64,000 nucleotides of DNA from Streptomyces goshikiensis (GCF_014650555.1 NZ_BMVE01000009.1:235010-299009); one strand, 5' to 3'; positions 52,501 to 61,344 are shown, numbered from the stretch's first letter. Notes: generated from the letters alone by a model not told the origin. Translations and numbers: made by a program.

Positions 52501-52750
52501 GCGGGCACCGTCCGGTGCGGGGTGGGCATCGAGGGCCTGGCCCACTCCCACCGCCTCCAGCTGGCGCAGGACCTCGGCGACGTCCTCGTGGTCGTCGGTG
52601 AGGAACTGCAGGACGAACTCGATGACGGCGCAGGCGATGCCCTCCGCAGCCTCCGGCCCGGCCTGCGCCCACATCCGCAGGGAGGTCACCAGGACTCGCC
52701 CGAGGGCCTCCAGGGCGAACATCTCCGTGGACGGCTCGCCTTCTTCCGAG

Positions 52751-52765
52751 CAGGGCAGGGCAGGG
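52751..52765. repeat. (CAGGG)3 slippage tract
   Basis: Three tandem CAGGG units inside the coding part of the gene starting at 52949. Two units would keep the gene in frame; three break it. Five-base units change frame with each gain or loss. Confidence 0.7.
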
Positions 52766-53195
52766 CGGTGACGGGGACGACGATCCGCTCGACGACGTCG
52801 ACGAGCAGCTCGGCCATCCGCGGCTCGGCGCCGGCGAACTCCCGGGCTGCTTCGACGTCACCGGCCTCGACGGCCCGGAGGTAGCCGAAGGCGCTGATCG
52901 CGGTGTGCGGGGTCATCGGGGCGAGCGGCAGGGTGCTGGTGTCGTGCATGGCGGCTCCTCACGTACGGGCCCCCTCGCGGATCGCGACGGCCTGGTCCCG
53001 AGCCTCGGGGAGCACCGACGGTGACCACCCCCCCCTTGTCCAGGTTCGGACGGCCGCACGTTTCCCCTTGACAGGGTTCTCCAGATGCGACAAACCACCC
53101 ATCTGGAGAAGGGAGAAGTCTCCGTCCCGGCACCCTGGGCGACGGCCGGGGAAAAGCCGCTGCCGGACCCGGTGCACCGCTGGGAGACTCCGGGG

Positions 53196-53930
53196 ATGAC
53201 CACGCAGCGCCTCCCGTTCCCCGTGCCCGACGAACGCGCCCACTACTTCGTCAGCCAGTACGCCGACATGCACGACCTCGTGGAGGACCTGGTCGTGCCC
53301 GACGCCGTCCCCGAGGCCGCGGCGACCGTCCTGCGCACGGCCCGGGAACTGCTGCGCCAGTCCTACTACTGCTACGAGTTCTCCACCGTGGCGGTCATGC
53401 ACTCCCTGATCGCGGTGGAGATCGCGCTGCGCGACTGCATCCCAGGCGCGGGCAAGAAGCCGCTGCACCAGCTCATCAAGCAGGGAACCCACACCGGCGC
53501 CGTTCCCGCTATCCCGAAGCGATCGGCCGCTGACCGACGCTGGGCAAGCCCAAGGGGAGCCTGGGCAAGCCATCCCGAACACCGGCTTGCCCACCCCGGC
53601 CGGAGGCTCCGGGTGGGCGGCATCGGTCACGGCCACCCCGGTCTTCCCGGCGAGGGCCGGCTGACCGATGACCGGTCACCGTCTCGGCGGGAGTTGCATG
53701 GACCGGTCACGGCGCTGACGTGCTGGTTGACCGATCGCGGGAGGCGGATCGGTCACAGCCGGCCTGCCGATCGGTCACGGCCCCTGCTGGGCAAGCCCTC
53801 GACTCGGAGGGCTTGCCCAGCGTCCAGATCACGTGGCGGGACGGCTCCCGAGGTCGTGGCGTCATCGTCTGGGACGCGACGGCCCGGAGCCGGCCGCCGC
53901 CTCCTCGCCGGTCGTACACCGGAGCCATGA
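53196..53930 (+). CDS. Truncated hypothetical protein running into a repeat island
   Basis: From ATG 53196 the first 105 residues (MTTQRLPFPVPDERAHYFVS, then AATVLRTARELLRQSYYCYE and SLIAVEIALRDCIPGAGKKP) form a helical protein with a HEPN-like look: helices containing R-x-L-x-Q-S-YYCYEF and a second helix with VAVEIALRD. After GTHTGAVP at about 53510 the frame continues through GGGCAAGC and CGGTCAC word repeats and is no longer credible. The original 3' end has been replaced. The ribosome-binding site is poor. Confidence 0.4.
   Translation: MTTQRLPFPVPDERAHYFVSQYADMHDLVEDLVVPDAVPEAAATVLRTARELLRQSYYCYEFSTVAVMHSLIAVEIALRDCIPGAGKKPLHQLIKQGTHTGAVPAIPKRSAADRRWASPRGAWASHPEHRLAHPGRRLRVGGIGHGHPGLPGEGRLTDDRSPSRRELHGPVTALTCWLTDRGRRIGHSRPADRSRPLLGKPSTRRACPASRSRGGTAPEVVASSSGTRRPGAGRRLLAGRTPEP
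53521..53820. repeat. Word-repeat island 4 (GGGCAAGCC and CGGTCAC words)
   Basis: Within 300 bp, TGGGCAAGCC or its complement occurs five times (53541, 53562, 53584, 53788, 53811). CGGTCAC occurs five times (near 53637, 53670, 53703, 53750, 53771), with inverted TGACCGA forms between. The copies at 53787-53820 form a perfect 14-bp-arm hairpin. There is no tandem periodicity. It lies between a truncated gene and the gene at 53927. Confidence 0.6.
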
Positions 53931-54406
53931 GACGAAACAAGCAAGAGATCCCGACCGTGCTCGGGCAGAGCGATGCGGGCGACATGTGGCTGGCCCTGGC
54001 GCGCCTTCACGCCGCCCACCGCGACCCGGTCGGCCGCCTCGTGCCGTTCGAGCGGCCGGAGGCGCTGCTGGCCCTCACCAAGCCGGACGAGGTCCTGTTC
54101 ACCGCGAGGGTGGAGCTGTCCGGTATGGAGACGATGGGCCACCTCCACGACCTCATCCGCACGGTCACCCACGGCGTCACCGCGGAACTGGGCTACGCCG
54201 GGCCCAGGGTCGCGCTGGAGGTCATAGTGGGCAGGCGCCACGAACCCGCCCTGCACCCGGCCCACGTCGACGGCCTCACCCGGCTCCTGCGCCAGGCCGT
54301 CGACACCATCGTGGCCCGCAGCACGCCCGGGGGCGGCAGGTGCTTCCACTGCGAAGGCACCGGCCGTGCCCACCCGCTGTGGGAGTCGGCAGCCGGGCAA
54401 GCCTGA
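53927..54406 (+). CDS. Hypothetical protein with C-terminal CxxC
   Basis: A 159-residue soluble protein starts MRRNKQEIPTVLGQSDAGDM and continues LALARLHAAHRDPVGRLVPF, VRVELSGMETM-like (FTARVELSGMET), HLHDLIRTVTHGVTAELGYA and ends with CFHCEGTGRAHPLW. The CFHC-GTG motif could bind zinc as in a half DnaJ-type finger. GGAG precedes the ATG by two bases. The last codons (GQA) lie in a GGGCAAGCC word. The open frame extends further upstream, but that part is island 4. Function unknown. Confidence 0.6.
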   Translation: MRRNKQEIPTVLGQSDAGDMWLALARLHAAHRDPVGRLVPFERPEALLALTKPDEVLFTARVELSGMETMGHLHDLIRTVTHGVTAELGYAGPRVALEVIVGRRHEPALHPAHVDGLTRLLRQAVDTIVARSTPGGGRCFHCEGTGRAHPLWESAAGQA

Positions 54407-54413
54407 CGCGCCC

Positions 54414-54449
54414 CTGGGCAAGCCCCCTCCGCGAGGGCGGCTTGCCCAG
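54414..54449. repeat. GGGCAAGC hairpin, copy at 54.4 kb
   Basis: CTGGGCAAGCC and GGCTTGCCCAG form the ends of a 36-bp inverted repeat eight bases after the gene at 53927. It could act as a terminator. It is nearly the same sequence as the hairpin at 47358-47388, and GGGCAAGCC also occurs at 54395. Confidence 0.5.
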
Positions 54450-54458
54450 AGGCTATGG

Positions 54459-54672
54459 CTATGGGGCTTCCCGTCCAGGGCGCAGGACGTCGGCGTAGAT
54501 CCGGGCCCGTACTCCGGGCTCGCCGGGGTCCCGGCGCATCGGGCCGATTCCCGAGGTTGCCCAGAGCCTCCAGCGCGGCCATGACGGACTGGACGGTGTC
54601 CTCGTCCCCGCCGGTGATGTCCAGGACCACCAGGCCGGGCTCCGCGATGTGCTGCTCGTCGATCGGCTTCAT
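54459..54672 (-). pseudogene. DUF6207-family gene, frameshifted
   Basis: From ATG 54672 the frame reads MKPIDEQHIAEPGLVVLDIT, then GGDEDTVQSVMAALEALGNL, the start of Streptomyces DUF6207 proteins. The conserved ending, RRDPGEPGVRARIYADVLRP, is in another frame and stops at 54459-54461. An indel near 54555 separates them. The intact protein would be about 70 residues. Function unknown. Confidence 0.6.
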
Positions 54673-54746
54673 GACCGCTGCGACGTCGGTGAAAACTGGG
54701 GCGGTTCGCCGGCGGCCTCGGCTCCACCCGCACGAGGGATTGGAGC

Positions 54747-54774
54747 CGATCATCCCCGCGTGCGCGGGGAGCAG
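54747..54774. CRISPR. Single orphan type I-E-like CRISPR repeat
   Basis: The 28-bp sequence contains ATCATCCCCGCGTGCGCGGG followed by GAGCAG, with the CCCCGCG/CGCGGGG dyad and flanks of actinobacterial type I-E repeats. Only one copy is present. No second repeat occurs one spacer length (about 61 bp) away on either side, and no cas gene is in the window. It is a relic of an array, or a stray sequence left by recombination. Confidence 0.5.
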
Positions 54775-55020
54775 TCCAAAACCCGGGGTCAAGGCCGAAC
54801 CAGAGTCAAGCTGAGTGGCCGGCCCAGTCCAGGACACGTGACGACAGCCCCGGACCACACGTTGCGTGCCAACCGGATCGAGCCGGAAGGTTGCTTGCCA
54901 AGTCAGAGGGCAGCAAACGATGCACACCTCACCGTCGCCGGGAGATGGGCAACCTGCCTTTGTTGGCGAAGGTAGAATCCGGTCGAAGCGCATCAATCGG
55001 AGAGCAGGGGGATCTACTCA

Positions 55021-55620
55021 ATGACGACTAGTGACGGATTGCAGTGGCTCGATGGCTCTGATCTCGAAGGTCATTGGTTGATTGCTGCTCGGAATATCGA
55101 CCCTTCTGAGTTGCTGCGGAGAGCAGGCGGCATCGGCAAGGAGATGCATCTGAGCTGGGCGGAAGCTGAAGCAATCGAAATGGAATCCGATGTGACGATT
55201 CTCAGGGCCGGCCGATCGGGAGACTGGTCGTTCTTCCTTGCGAGCTACGGGGCTGTCGTAGCGTATGGCGCCGACATGGATTCGCGAATCCATGAAATTT
55301 CCAAGGGCACCGAGGCCGTGGAGCTGTCACAGACGACAAACTTTGATACCCATTTCATTTTCGCCGTCGATGGCCAGACCGTCTGCACCTTCGATCCATT
55401 GACCGATCCGACTCCGACAGGGAGGGAACCCGGGCGCCTTATCCCCGCGATGATTCGTGTGGGTCTACTGGATGAGCATGGGGAGCCGATCTTCATTGAC
55501 GACACAGAGGGGCTGCAGCCTGTAAAATCGACCTACCGCATGACGGAAGAAGAATTCGGGATTTCGGTGCCCCGAGAGATCTTGACCGATCAGGCGCTGA
55601 GCATGGCAATCCCCAGGTAG
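55021..55620 (+). CDS. DUF6461-family protein (possible immunity)
   Basis: A 199-residue soluble acidic protein, lower in GC than its surroundings. It reads WLDGSDLEGHWLIAARNIDP, then a MDSRIHEISKGTEAVELSQT segment and PTGREPGRLIPAMIRVGL, the layout I recall for Streptomyces DUF6461 proteins. These often lie near polymorphic-toxin genes. A GGGGG-containing site precedes the ATG. It is convergent with the giant secreted NucA/NucB protein, separated by a terminator, and may confer immunity to it. That link is inference. Confidence 0.7.
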   Translation: MTTSDGLQWLDGSDLEGHWLIAARNIDPSELLRRAGGIGKEMHLSWAEAEAIEMESDVTILRAGRSGDWSFFLASYGAVVAYGADMDSRIHEISKGTEAVELSQTTNFDTHFIFAVDGQTVCTFDPLTDPTPTGREPGRLIPAMIRVGLLDEHGEPIFIDDTEGLQPVKSTYRMTEEEFGISVPREILTDQALSMAIPR

Positions 55621-55623
55621 AAA

Positions 55624-55655
55624 TTGAGGCCGGGAAGCAACGCTCCCGGCCTCAA
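55624..55655. terminator. Hairpin between convergent genes
   Basis: TTGAGGCCGGGA (55624-55635) pairs with TCCCGGCCTCAA (55644-55655), with an 8-nt loop. It lies four bases after the stop of the DUF6461 gene and 28 bases from the end of the convergent gene, so it can terminate both. Confidence 0.75.
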
Positions 55656-55682
55656 GATCATAAACAGTGTTACACGTGCCTG

Positions 55683-58600
55683 CTACGGGTTTCGCGACAT
55701 CGGCGTGCATACCAAATTCGGGTCGCAGCCGTCCAGCTCCTTGACGGTCACGTAGTACCGATCCGTGTCAATCAGACGTACGGCCGTGACGAACCGTCCC
55801 AGGTCACCGCCTGCCCCCGTGTTCTGAGGGCCGGGAATGCTTCCCCGGGCGCAAGGCTCGTCCCACTTCGGCAGAGAGTAATTGTCGTCGTAGTGCAGGG
55901 TCCACTTTTCGTTCGGAGTTCCCTGGTCCGCCACGACAGCGGAAAACTGCGCGCACGCCTTACCGTTGATGTTCGTTCCGGTGGCTGGATCGATAATATA
56001 TCCGCCACTCTGCCTGGAACGGGCGAACGGGTACTCGTCGCACGTCATCCCCGGGGGATTCGACGTGAAATTAGTAGAAGACTTGCTGCACATTCTGCTG
56101 CGGTTGGTGTTCGCCACGCTCTCGCTTGAGTTGCGCGTCAGCGGTGACAGCCTGCTCTTGCTGCCAGGGTAGCTGGCACTTCCCGGGTACTTCCCGCCGG
56201 CCAGCTTCTGGGTCGTCATCCAGTAGAGGGCTGCCGCTACGGGATGCTTGTCATAGTTGATCGGGAAGTCAGGCGTGTACTCGTGGAACACGCACCCTGA
56301 GGTGCTGCCGACCTCGTTGTCGCAACGTACCTGCAGTCCAGGCTTGGCCCAGGTGTGAGGAACGCTCGATCCACGCGGGACCGTCGCTGTGACCGTCCAC
56401 GAGAGGTCGATCATGTCGTTGTTCTTCGCCGTGGGGTTGGTGCTCTCCCAGTCTTGCCAGGCACTGAGGGATGCCGGCCCAGTCTGACCGGCAGTCCAGG
56501 TGGGGTCGACGATCGTTGTTGATTTGACAGGGCAGGCCTTGTCCGGAACCGCGGTGCCGTTTGCGAGAGTCTTCCCTCGCCGGGTGCAGTTGAAATCGAG
56601 ATTCAGCCTGACTGTCCCCAGGGTGTCTTGGATCTTAATCGGGGTTATAGTCAGAGATTGGAATATCTGGGCTTTGCCTCTGTCGAGTTGAATATTGTGA
56701 TCCACCTCAAACTGAGCCGTTCCCAGAGGTACGTTGTTCTCAAGAACAATCAGGTTGAGGTCAGTCTTCGCGCAGGCTTGGAATCGATTGAACGATTTAA
56801 TCTGCATGCTCGTCGAGCAGGTCATGGCAACAGCTGCAGCTCGCGCTCCCGGCGCGTCCTGAGGTGATTTCTGGAGGGACTTGTCCTTTACGGCACTGGG
56901 ACCCTCGTGAGGCGCCGATTGGACGCACATGCTGCGACCGATCCGCCCCTGGAGAGGCTGGCAATTACCATTCGGGGCGCTCTTCAAGGTAGGGCTGATA
57001 CCCGGAAGCGCATGCGGCTCCTCGCCATAATTCGTTATGTCCGGAGCGTTCGGATTGGCCGGGGGAAGCTTTATCTGGGGGACCCCGCCCAATATATCCT
57101 TCGGCGCGAAGGCTATCGCGTCAAACGCTATATCCTTATCGCCGGTCCCGTCCCGAGTGTCCGTCGAAAGGATGACTTCCGGAATTACTCCCTTAAAGTT
57201 GAATTCACCGAGTGAGACCCACCGGTTCCCCGTACCCGTTTGATCCACCACTACCGCATCAGTGCGCGTGATCGATTTGACGTTGTAGGTTGCCAGCGTC
57301 GCTTGAGCCCCGTGGTCCGGCAAATGAACAAATACTTCGGCTCCACCGGACATGGGTGCGGAGAGCTTCCAGGTGCCTGTCACCTTCATTCGACCGGTAA
57401 CGTCATCCGGCTTTCGTGTGTGGCCGAACCAGAAGTGGCTGCTGTAGCCGGCGCCGAGCTGGTGAAGGTCGATTTTCGCGTTGGGTGTGGCGAAGTCAAA
57501 GTTAAAGGTACCGCTGTTGGGCTTCGGTAGAGAACAGCCCGGCCGATGGATGGGAGTGTCGTCGGGAACGTCGTCGACGATAAGAGCATTGGCGGGCAGA
57601 CCCTGCGTGGTGCAGTTGGGCGGGTATGCGGTGCCGTCGGCTTCTTCCTTGTAGGTGTCGTTGAAGCGCATGAGTTCGTTGCCGCACTCTGCTTTGGCAC
57701 CGCAATCTTTCCAGGTGACCGGCTGGTTCCACCAGCACTTGAGGTCGGCGCGGGTGCAGGCGCCCAGTCCGGGTTCGTTCTGGTCGTTCGGACCGATCTT
57801 GCTGGGGTCGCAGCTATTGGCGGCGGTGCAGAAAAGATTCTCCGCCGGTTTCACAGTGCTGCGCAGTGCGGTACTGGTCCACCACGCCTCGCGGAATCCA
57901 GCGACCATTTTGCCCGGGGACTCAAGGGCCTCCAGTGGCCGGGCTGCCCAGCCGAGGACCTTTTCCTGGTAGGGCCAGTCCTGGGGGTGCTTGGCATGCG
58001 AGTAGTCGTTGGCGCCGGCCGGGCCCTCCAGAAAGGGAACGCGGTTTGCCTTCCACAGTGGGTTGGCCGGGTTGTTGGTGAACCCCACACCCCACATCCC
58101 GCCATTGGTTGTAGCGGCAGCCTTGGGGTAGTAGCCGGAGTTGTAGGCCCATAGTGCGAAGAACCAGTTCTCCAAGTACTTCGGATCACCGTTGTTGACC
58201 TTCAGACCGTCCGCAGTGGTCACGTTCCACTTGTCCGCGAGGACGCGCTGACCGGCAGCGATGTTCGCGCTGTAGTCGAGCGCGGCCGCCTCCTGCTGCA
58301 GAGTGGTCAGGGGAAGTTCGCCGGTCTTCTCCTTGCCGTGCATACGCATGCCGTCGGTGATCTGAGTGACGCCGTACCCACAGTCGGCTTCAGCCCAGTT
58401 AATCGCCCACGGGTCGGTCTGCTGACCGCTGGCCGCGTACTTGGTGCCGTAGTAGTTGCCGATCAGAGGGTTACCGGTGACACCGGGGACGACCACACGC
58501 GAGGCCTGCCACATGTTGGATTCCTGGGCGGTGATGCCCAGCAGCACCTGTGCGGGAATGCGGCCACCACCATTGAGCCCCAGCCGGGGAAACAGGGTTT

Positions 58601-60071
58601 GCGGCTGGTACGCGGCCATCCCCAGGTTCTTCCAGTTGGCAGGCCGGGAGACGTTCTTGTCCAGGGTTCCGTTGACGATCTGGTCGACGGCCCACTCCAC
58701 CTGACGCGGCTTGGGCTGCAGGGCCTGCTTGGCAGGGTCGTTGCGGGCCACGGAGCAGTAACGCTCGTCCTCGGCCGGCGAGGCAGCCATCGCTGCAGGC
58801 TGAGCCGCCGACTTCTGCGCGGCCGGGGCGGCCGTCCTCGGACCGGGCAGGGCCGGAGAGGGAGCCGTACCCGCTGTGTCCTTCTCATCAGACACATCCG
58901 GGTTGACGGTGAAATTCGCGTCCTTGCCCGTGGCGAGGACCATAAGGCTGATCTTCTTCGACTCGGCAGCGAGGGCCTGCTGCCTGCGCGGGTCGCTCTC
59001 GCCAACCGTAGTCACCTTGGTAACCAGTGCCTTGCCGCTGGTACTCGCCGTGGAGTCCTTGGGCACATCCGGGCGGCGCTGGACCGTCTTGGGCAGCGGC
59101 TGCGCCGCCCGTGTGTCACCGGTGATGAAGACAGCGCCGGCAGCACTGCTGGACAGGTCCATCTTCGTCAGTGTGCCTCGGGCCAGCAGGGTCTGCTGCG
59201 TCTTGCTGGCGTCGCCGCGGGCGATGTCACCCGCCGTGATGCGCTTGACCTCACCCTGGTCTTTGGCGCCGGCCGAGCGATCCATGTAGACGAGGCCGCC
59301 TTCGGCGTCGACCTTGAGCCCGAAAGGTACCTGCGCTGTCTGGGCGATGGCCGTTCGGTGGCCTTGGTCGTCGATCCTGGTGATACGGGCGGCATCAGCC
59401 GCCACGATGTACGCGCCCACAGGGACCGCCGAAGTGACCTGGCCGGCCAACTCTGTGGTCCGGCGGACCTTGGCCGCGGCAACATCCACGGTCAACAGAC
59501 GGGTCTCGTTCTTTGTCTCGCCGCCTGCCTGGGTGAGGATGGCCGTTTCGCCGGTTCCGCAGCCAGGGCTGAAGTAGGCGAGCGAAGCCTGCCGGGCCAG
59601 CTTGGTGACGGCACCGGAGTCCAAGTCCACCACGGCGGTGAAAGCGCCCCGTGCCATGAGCTCGGGCTTATTGGTGAACGTCCGGGGTGCGTAGGCGACC
59701 ACCGCCCGCTTGCCGGAACCGGTCACGCACGCGTTGCCGATCCACATGTCAGCATCGAAGCCGGGCTCAGAGAGCGTGGCTGCCGTACGCCAGCCGTAGC
59801 CGGCTTTCTGATCGGCGACCAGCACATGGAAGCCGGTGGCGTCGCCACTGGTGGTCCAAGCCCGGTCCGCTGACGTCTTCCACTCCTTGCCCAAGAGCTT
59901 CTCTCGCTCGGGGAGCGGGACTTGAGACGAGTTTTCTGAGCCAGCAGCGGGCTGAGGGCTGCCGGCGGGGCTGGGCTCGGCCCAGGCCTGGCCTTGTATG
60001 AGCCCGGCGATGAGCGCAGCGCTGCAGACCATGACTGCAGGCGCACGTAGTTTGGCTGTGCGGCGTTTCAA
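55683..60071 (-). CDS. Giant secreted protein: lytic transglycosylase-like, golvesin-like and NucA/NucB DNase-like domains
   Basis: A 1462-residue exported protein. The signal peptide (LKRRTAKLRAPAVMVCSAAL) is followed by a propeller-like region (about 60-360). A Pro/Ala-rich linker leads to a transglycosylase-like domain at 500-600 (GITAQESNMWQAS, Glu517 as candidate acid; GYGVTQITDGM). A golvesin/xly-CBD-like beta domain spans 860-990 (EVFVHLPDHGAQATLATYNV, RWVSLGEFNF). The C-terminal third contains TCDEYPFARSRQSGG near 1342, the hallmark motif of the NucA/NucB sporulation-type DNase family. TTG 60071 has GGAAG eight bases before it; ATG 60110 is an alternative. It would cut peptidoglycan and deliver a DNase. 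Confidence 0.85.
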   Translation of the reverse strand: MKRRTAKLRAPAVMVCSAALIAGLIQGQAWAEPSPAGSPQPAAGSENSSQVPLPEREKLLGKEWKTSADRAWTTSGDATGFHVLVADQKAGYGWRTAATLSEPGFDADMWIGNACVTGSGKRAVVAYAPRTFTNKPELMARGAFTAVVDLDSGAVTKLARQASLAYFSPGCGTGETAILTQAGGETKNETRLLTVDVAAAKVRRTTELAGQVTSAVPVGAYIVAADAARITRIDDQGHRTAIAQTAQVPFGLKVDAEGGLVYMDRSAGAKDQGEVKRITAGDIARGDASKTQQTLLARGTLTKMDLSSSAAGAVFITGDTRAAQPLPKTVQRRPDVPKDSTASTSGKALVTKVTTVGESDPRRQQALAAESKKISLMVLATGKDANFTVNPDVSDEKDTAGTAPSPALPGPRTAAPAAQKSAAQPAAMAASPAEDERYCSVARNDPAKQALQPKPRQVEWAVDQIVNGTLDKNVSRPANWKNLGMAAYQPQTLFPRLGLNGGGRIPAQVLLGITAQESNMWQASRVVVPGVTGNPLIGNYYGTKYAASGQQTDPWAINWAEADCGYGVTQITDGMRMHGKEKTGELPLTTLQQEAAALDYSANIAAGQRVLADKWNVTTADGLKVNNGDPKYLENWFFALWAYNSGYYPKAAATTNGGMWGVGFTNNPANPLWKANRVPFLEGPAGANDYSHAKHPQDWPYQEKVLGWAARPLEALESPGKMVAGFREAWWTSTALRSTVKPAENLFCTAANSCDPSKIGPNDQNEPGLGACTRADLKCWWNQPVTWKDCGAKAECGNELMRFNDTYKEEADGTAYPPNCTTQGLPANALIVDDVPDDTPIHRPGCSLPKPNSGTFNFDFATPNAKIDLHQLGAGYSSHFWFGHTRKPDDVTGRMKVTGTWKLSAPMSGGAEVFVHLPDHGAQATLATYNVKSITRTDAVVVDQTGTGNRWVSLGEFNFKGVIPEVILSTDTRDGTGDKDIAFDAIAFAPKDILGGVPQIKLPPANPNAPDITNYGEEPHALPGISPTLKSAPNGNCQPLQGRIGRSMCVQSAPHEGPSAVKDKSLQKSPQDAPGARAAAVAMTCSTSMQIKSFNRFQACAKTDLNLIVLENNVPLGTAQFEVDHNIQLDRGKAQIFQSLTITPIKIQDTLGTVRLNLDFNCTRRGKTLANGTAVPDKACPVKSTTIVDPTWTAGQTGPASLSAWQDWESTNPTAKNNDMIDLSWTVTATVPRGSSVPHTWAKPGLQVRCDNEVGSTSGCVFHEYTPDFPINYDKHPVAAALYWMTTQKLAGGKYPGSASYPGSKSRLSPLTRNSSESVANTNRSRMCSKSSTNFTSNPPGMTCDEYPFARSRQSGGYIIDPATGTNINGKACAQFSAVVADQGTPNEKWTLHYDDNYSLPKWDEPCARGSIPGPQNTGAGGDLGRFVTAVRLIDTDRYYVTVKELDGCDPNLVCTPMSRNP

Positions 60072-60481
60072 GAGGGTGACTTCCCGGTGCGTTGAGAGCA
60101 GAGGGCTCATCGATGCACGTCTGCGGGCAGAGTTCCCCCTGATCAGCACGCGGCTTGTCTGGGGAGAGATCTCCCAGGTGGTCGAGCCCCCCGCCCGACG
60201 TTGGTCAACATGCGTCAGCTCGTCCGCGGTCGACGGGCGTCTGAGGCGCCGTCATTAGATCACGTGGCAGCCCGTGCCGCGAGTGTGTATGCGAACCATC
60301 CTCGAAGCGTGAGGTGATCGCCCCGCCACCGACGGTATGTTGCTGCGTGGCAACGACGCGACAGCCGAACGCCCGCGGGGCGCTACCCGCTGCGAGCAGG
60401 TCGTAGGCGCTACGTCAGCTAGGCACCGATATGGTGTTGTCGTTTCCTCCAAACCCTCACGTAAGTGATCATCGTTGGCAG
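60072..60481. other. Upstream region of the giant secreted protein gene
   Basis: A 410-bp gap between the secreted protein gene and the IS element. It must hold the promoter of the former. Frames open on both strands are shadows. I see no distinct motif. Confidence 0.4.
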
Positions 60482-61344
60482 CTAAGAGCGTGTCCTATGT
60501 GGTGAGGCGTCGTTGACGTCGGTACGCGGCGGGGTACGTGAGTTGGATTGTTCCGGACGGGCTGTGGGAGATCGCGGAGCCGCTGATCCCGCCGTCGAGG
60601 GTGCGGCCGCAGGGCGGCGGAACAGCGGATACGCCTGATGAGACGCTGTTCGCGGCGATCATCTATGTCTTGGTCAGCGGGTGTTCCTGGCGAGCCTGCT
60701 TCGGGATATCGAAGTCGACGTGCCCACCGCCGGTTCCTGATCTGGTCGAGGGCCGGAGTCTGGGGCCGGCTGCACGAGGAGATCCTGCACCGGCTCGACG
60801 ACGCCGGCTTGCTCGACCTCTCCCGCGCGGTCCTCGACTCCGCCCACGTCAGGGCCAAAAAGGGGGCGAACTCACAGGTCCGAGCCCCGTGGACCGAGGC
60901 AAGCCGGGCTCCAAAATGCACGTCCTGTCGGACGCGGCCGGACTGCCCCTCCTCGTCGGGCTTTCTGCGGCCAACACCCACGACAGCCAAGCGCTGAAGC
61001 CCATGGTGCTCGGTCACCAAACGAGACACGACCCCCACCGCGGACGCCACTTCAAAGCCGCCCGCCTGCACGCCGACGAGGCCTACGACGTCCCCCACCT
61101 GCGGAAATGGTTACGCGCAAATGCATCGGCGTCCGCATCGCACGCAAAGGCGTCGAGTCCTCCGAACGTCTCGGCCGGCGAAGGTGGGTGATCGAGCGGA
61201 CGATGTCCTGCCTGACCGGGTATCGCCGTCTCAACCACCGCTACGAGCGCCATCCTCGCAACTACCTGGCCTTTCTTGGCCTCGCCGCCGCCCTGTGCTG
61301 CTACAAGCGACTCGTCCGCCTCACCACATAGGACACGCTCTTAG
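60482..61344. mobile_element. Complete IS5-type insertion sequence with perfect terminal inverted repeats
   Basis: The element is bounded by 28-bp perfect inverted repeats starting CTAAGAGCGTGTCCTATGTG at 60482-60509 and its complement at 61317-61344. Total length is 863 bp including the possible target-site bases. The outermost CTAA/TTAG could be the target duplication, as seen for IS427-group elements. The transposase inside is broken in three places, so this copy cannot move itself but has both ends for mobilisation in trans. Confidence 0.85.
60538..61331 (+). pseudogene. IS5/IS427-group transposase, three frameshifts
   Basis: Segments in order: LWEIAEPLIPPSRVRPQGGG and ETLFAAIIYVLVSGCSWR in one frame; RFLIWSRAGVWGRLHEEILH and SRAVLDSAHVRAKKG (first catalytic Asp) in a second; PVDRGKPGSKMHVLSDAAG and ADEAYDVPHLRKWLR (second Asp) in the first again; and RRWVIERTMSCLTGYRRLNH with the catalytic Glu in a third. 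IS427 transposases normally need one programmed frameshift; three changes indicate decay. It ends at the stop at 61329-61331 inside the right repeat. Confidence 0.8.

Larger units (their letters stand above)
52348..52949 (-). pseudogene. Small accessory protein gene frameshifted at a (CAGGG)3 repeat
   Basis: From ATG 52949 (GGAG five bases upstream) the frame reads AISAFGYLRAVEAGDVEAAR and ELLVDVVERIVVPVTALPCP. It then shifts at 52751-52765, where CAGGG occurs three times. With one unit fewer, the sequence runs on as SEEGEPSTEMFALEALGRVL, then IACAVIEFVLQFLTDDHEDV and EVLRQLEAVG. The complete protein would be about 190 residues and is paralogous to the gene at 26071. The last third (after DAHPAPDGARK) runs into the word-repeat island and may not be authentic. 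Confidence 0.55.

Noticed and set aside
53196..53930. Full 244-codon protein across word-repeat island 4
   Set aside because: Residues after about 105 simply translate GGGCAAGCC and CGGTCAC words; only the first part looks like a protein.
54681..54815. A multi-repeat CRISPR array at the orphan repeat
   Set aside because: No second copy of the CCCCGCG/CGCGGGG dyad occurs one repeat-spacer unit away on either side.
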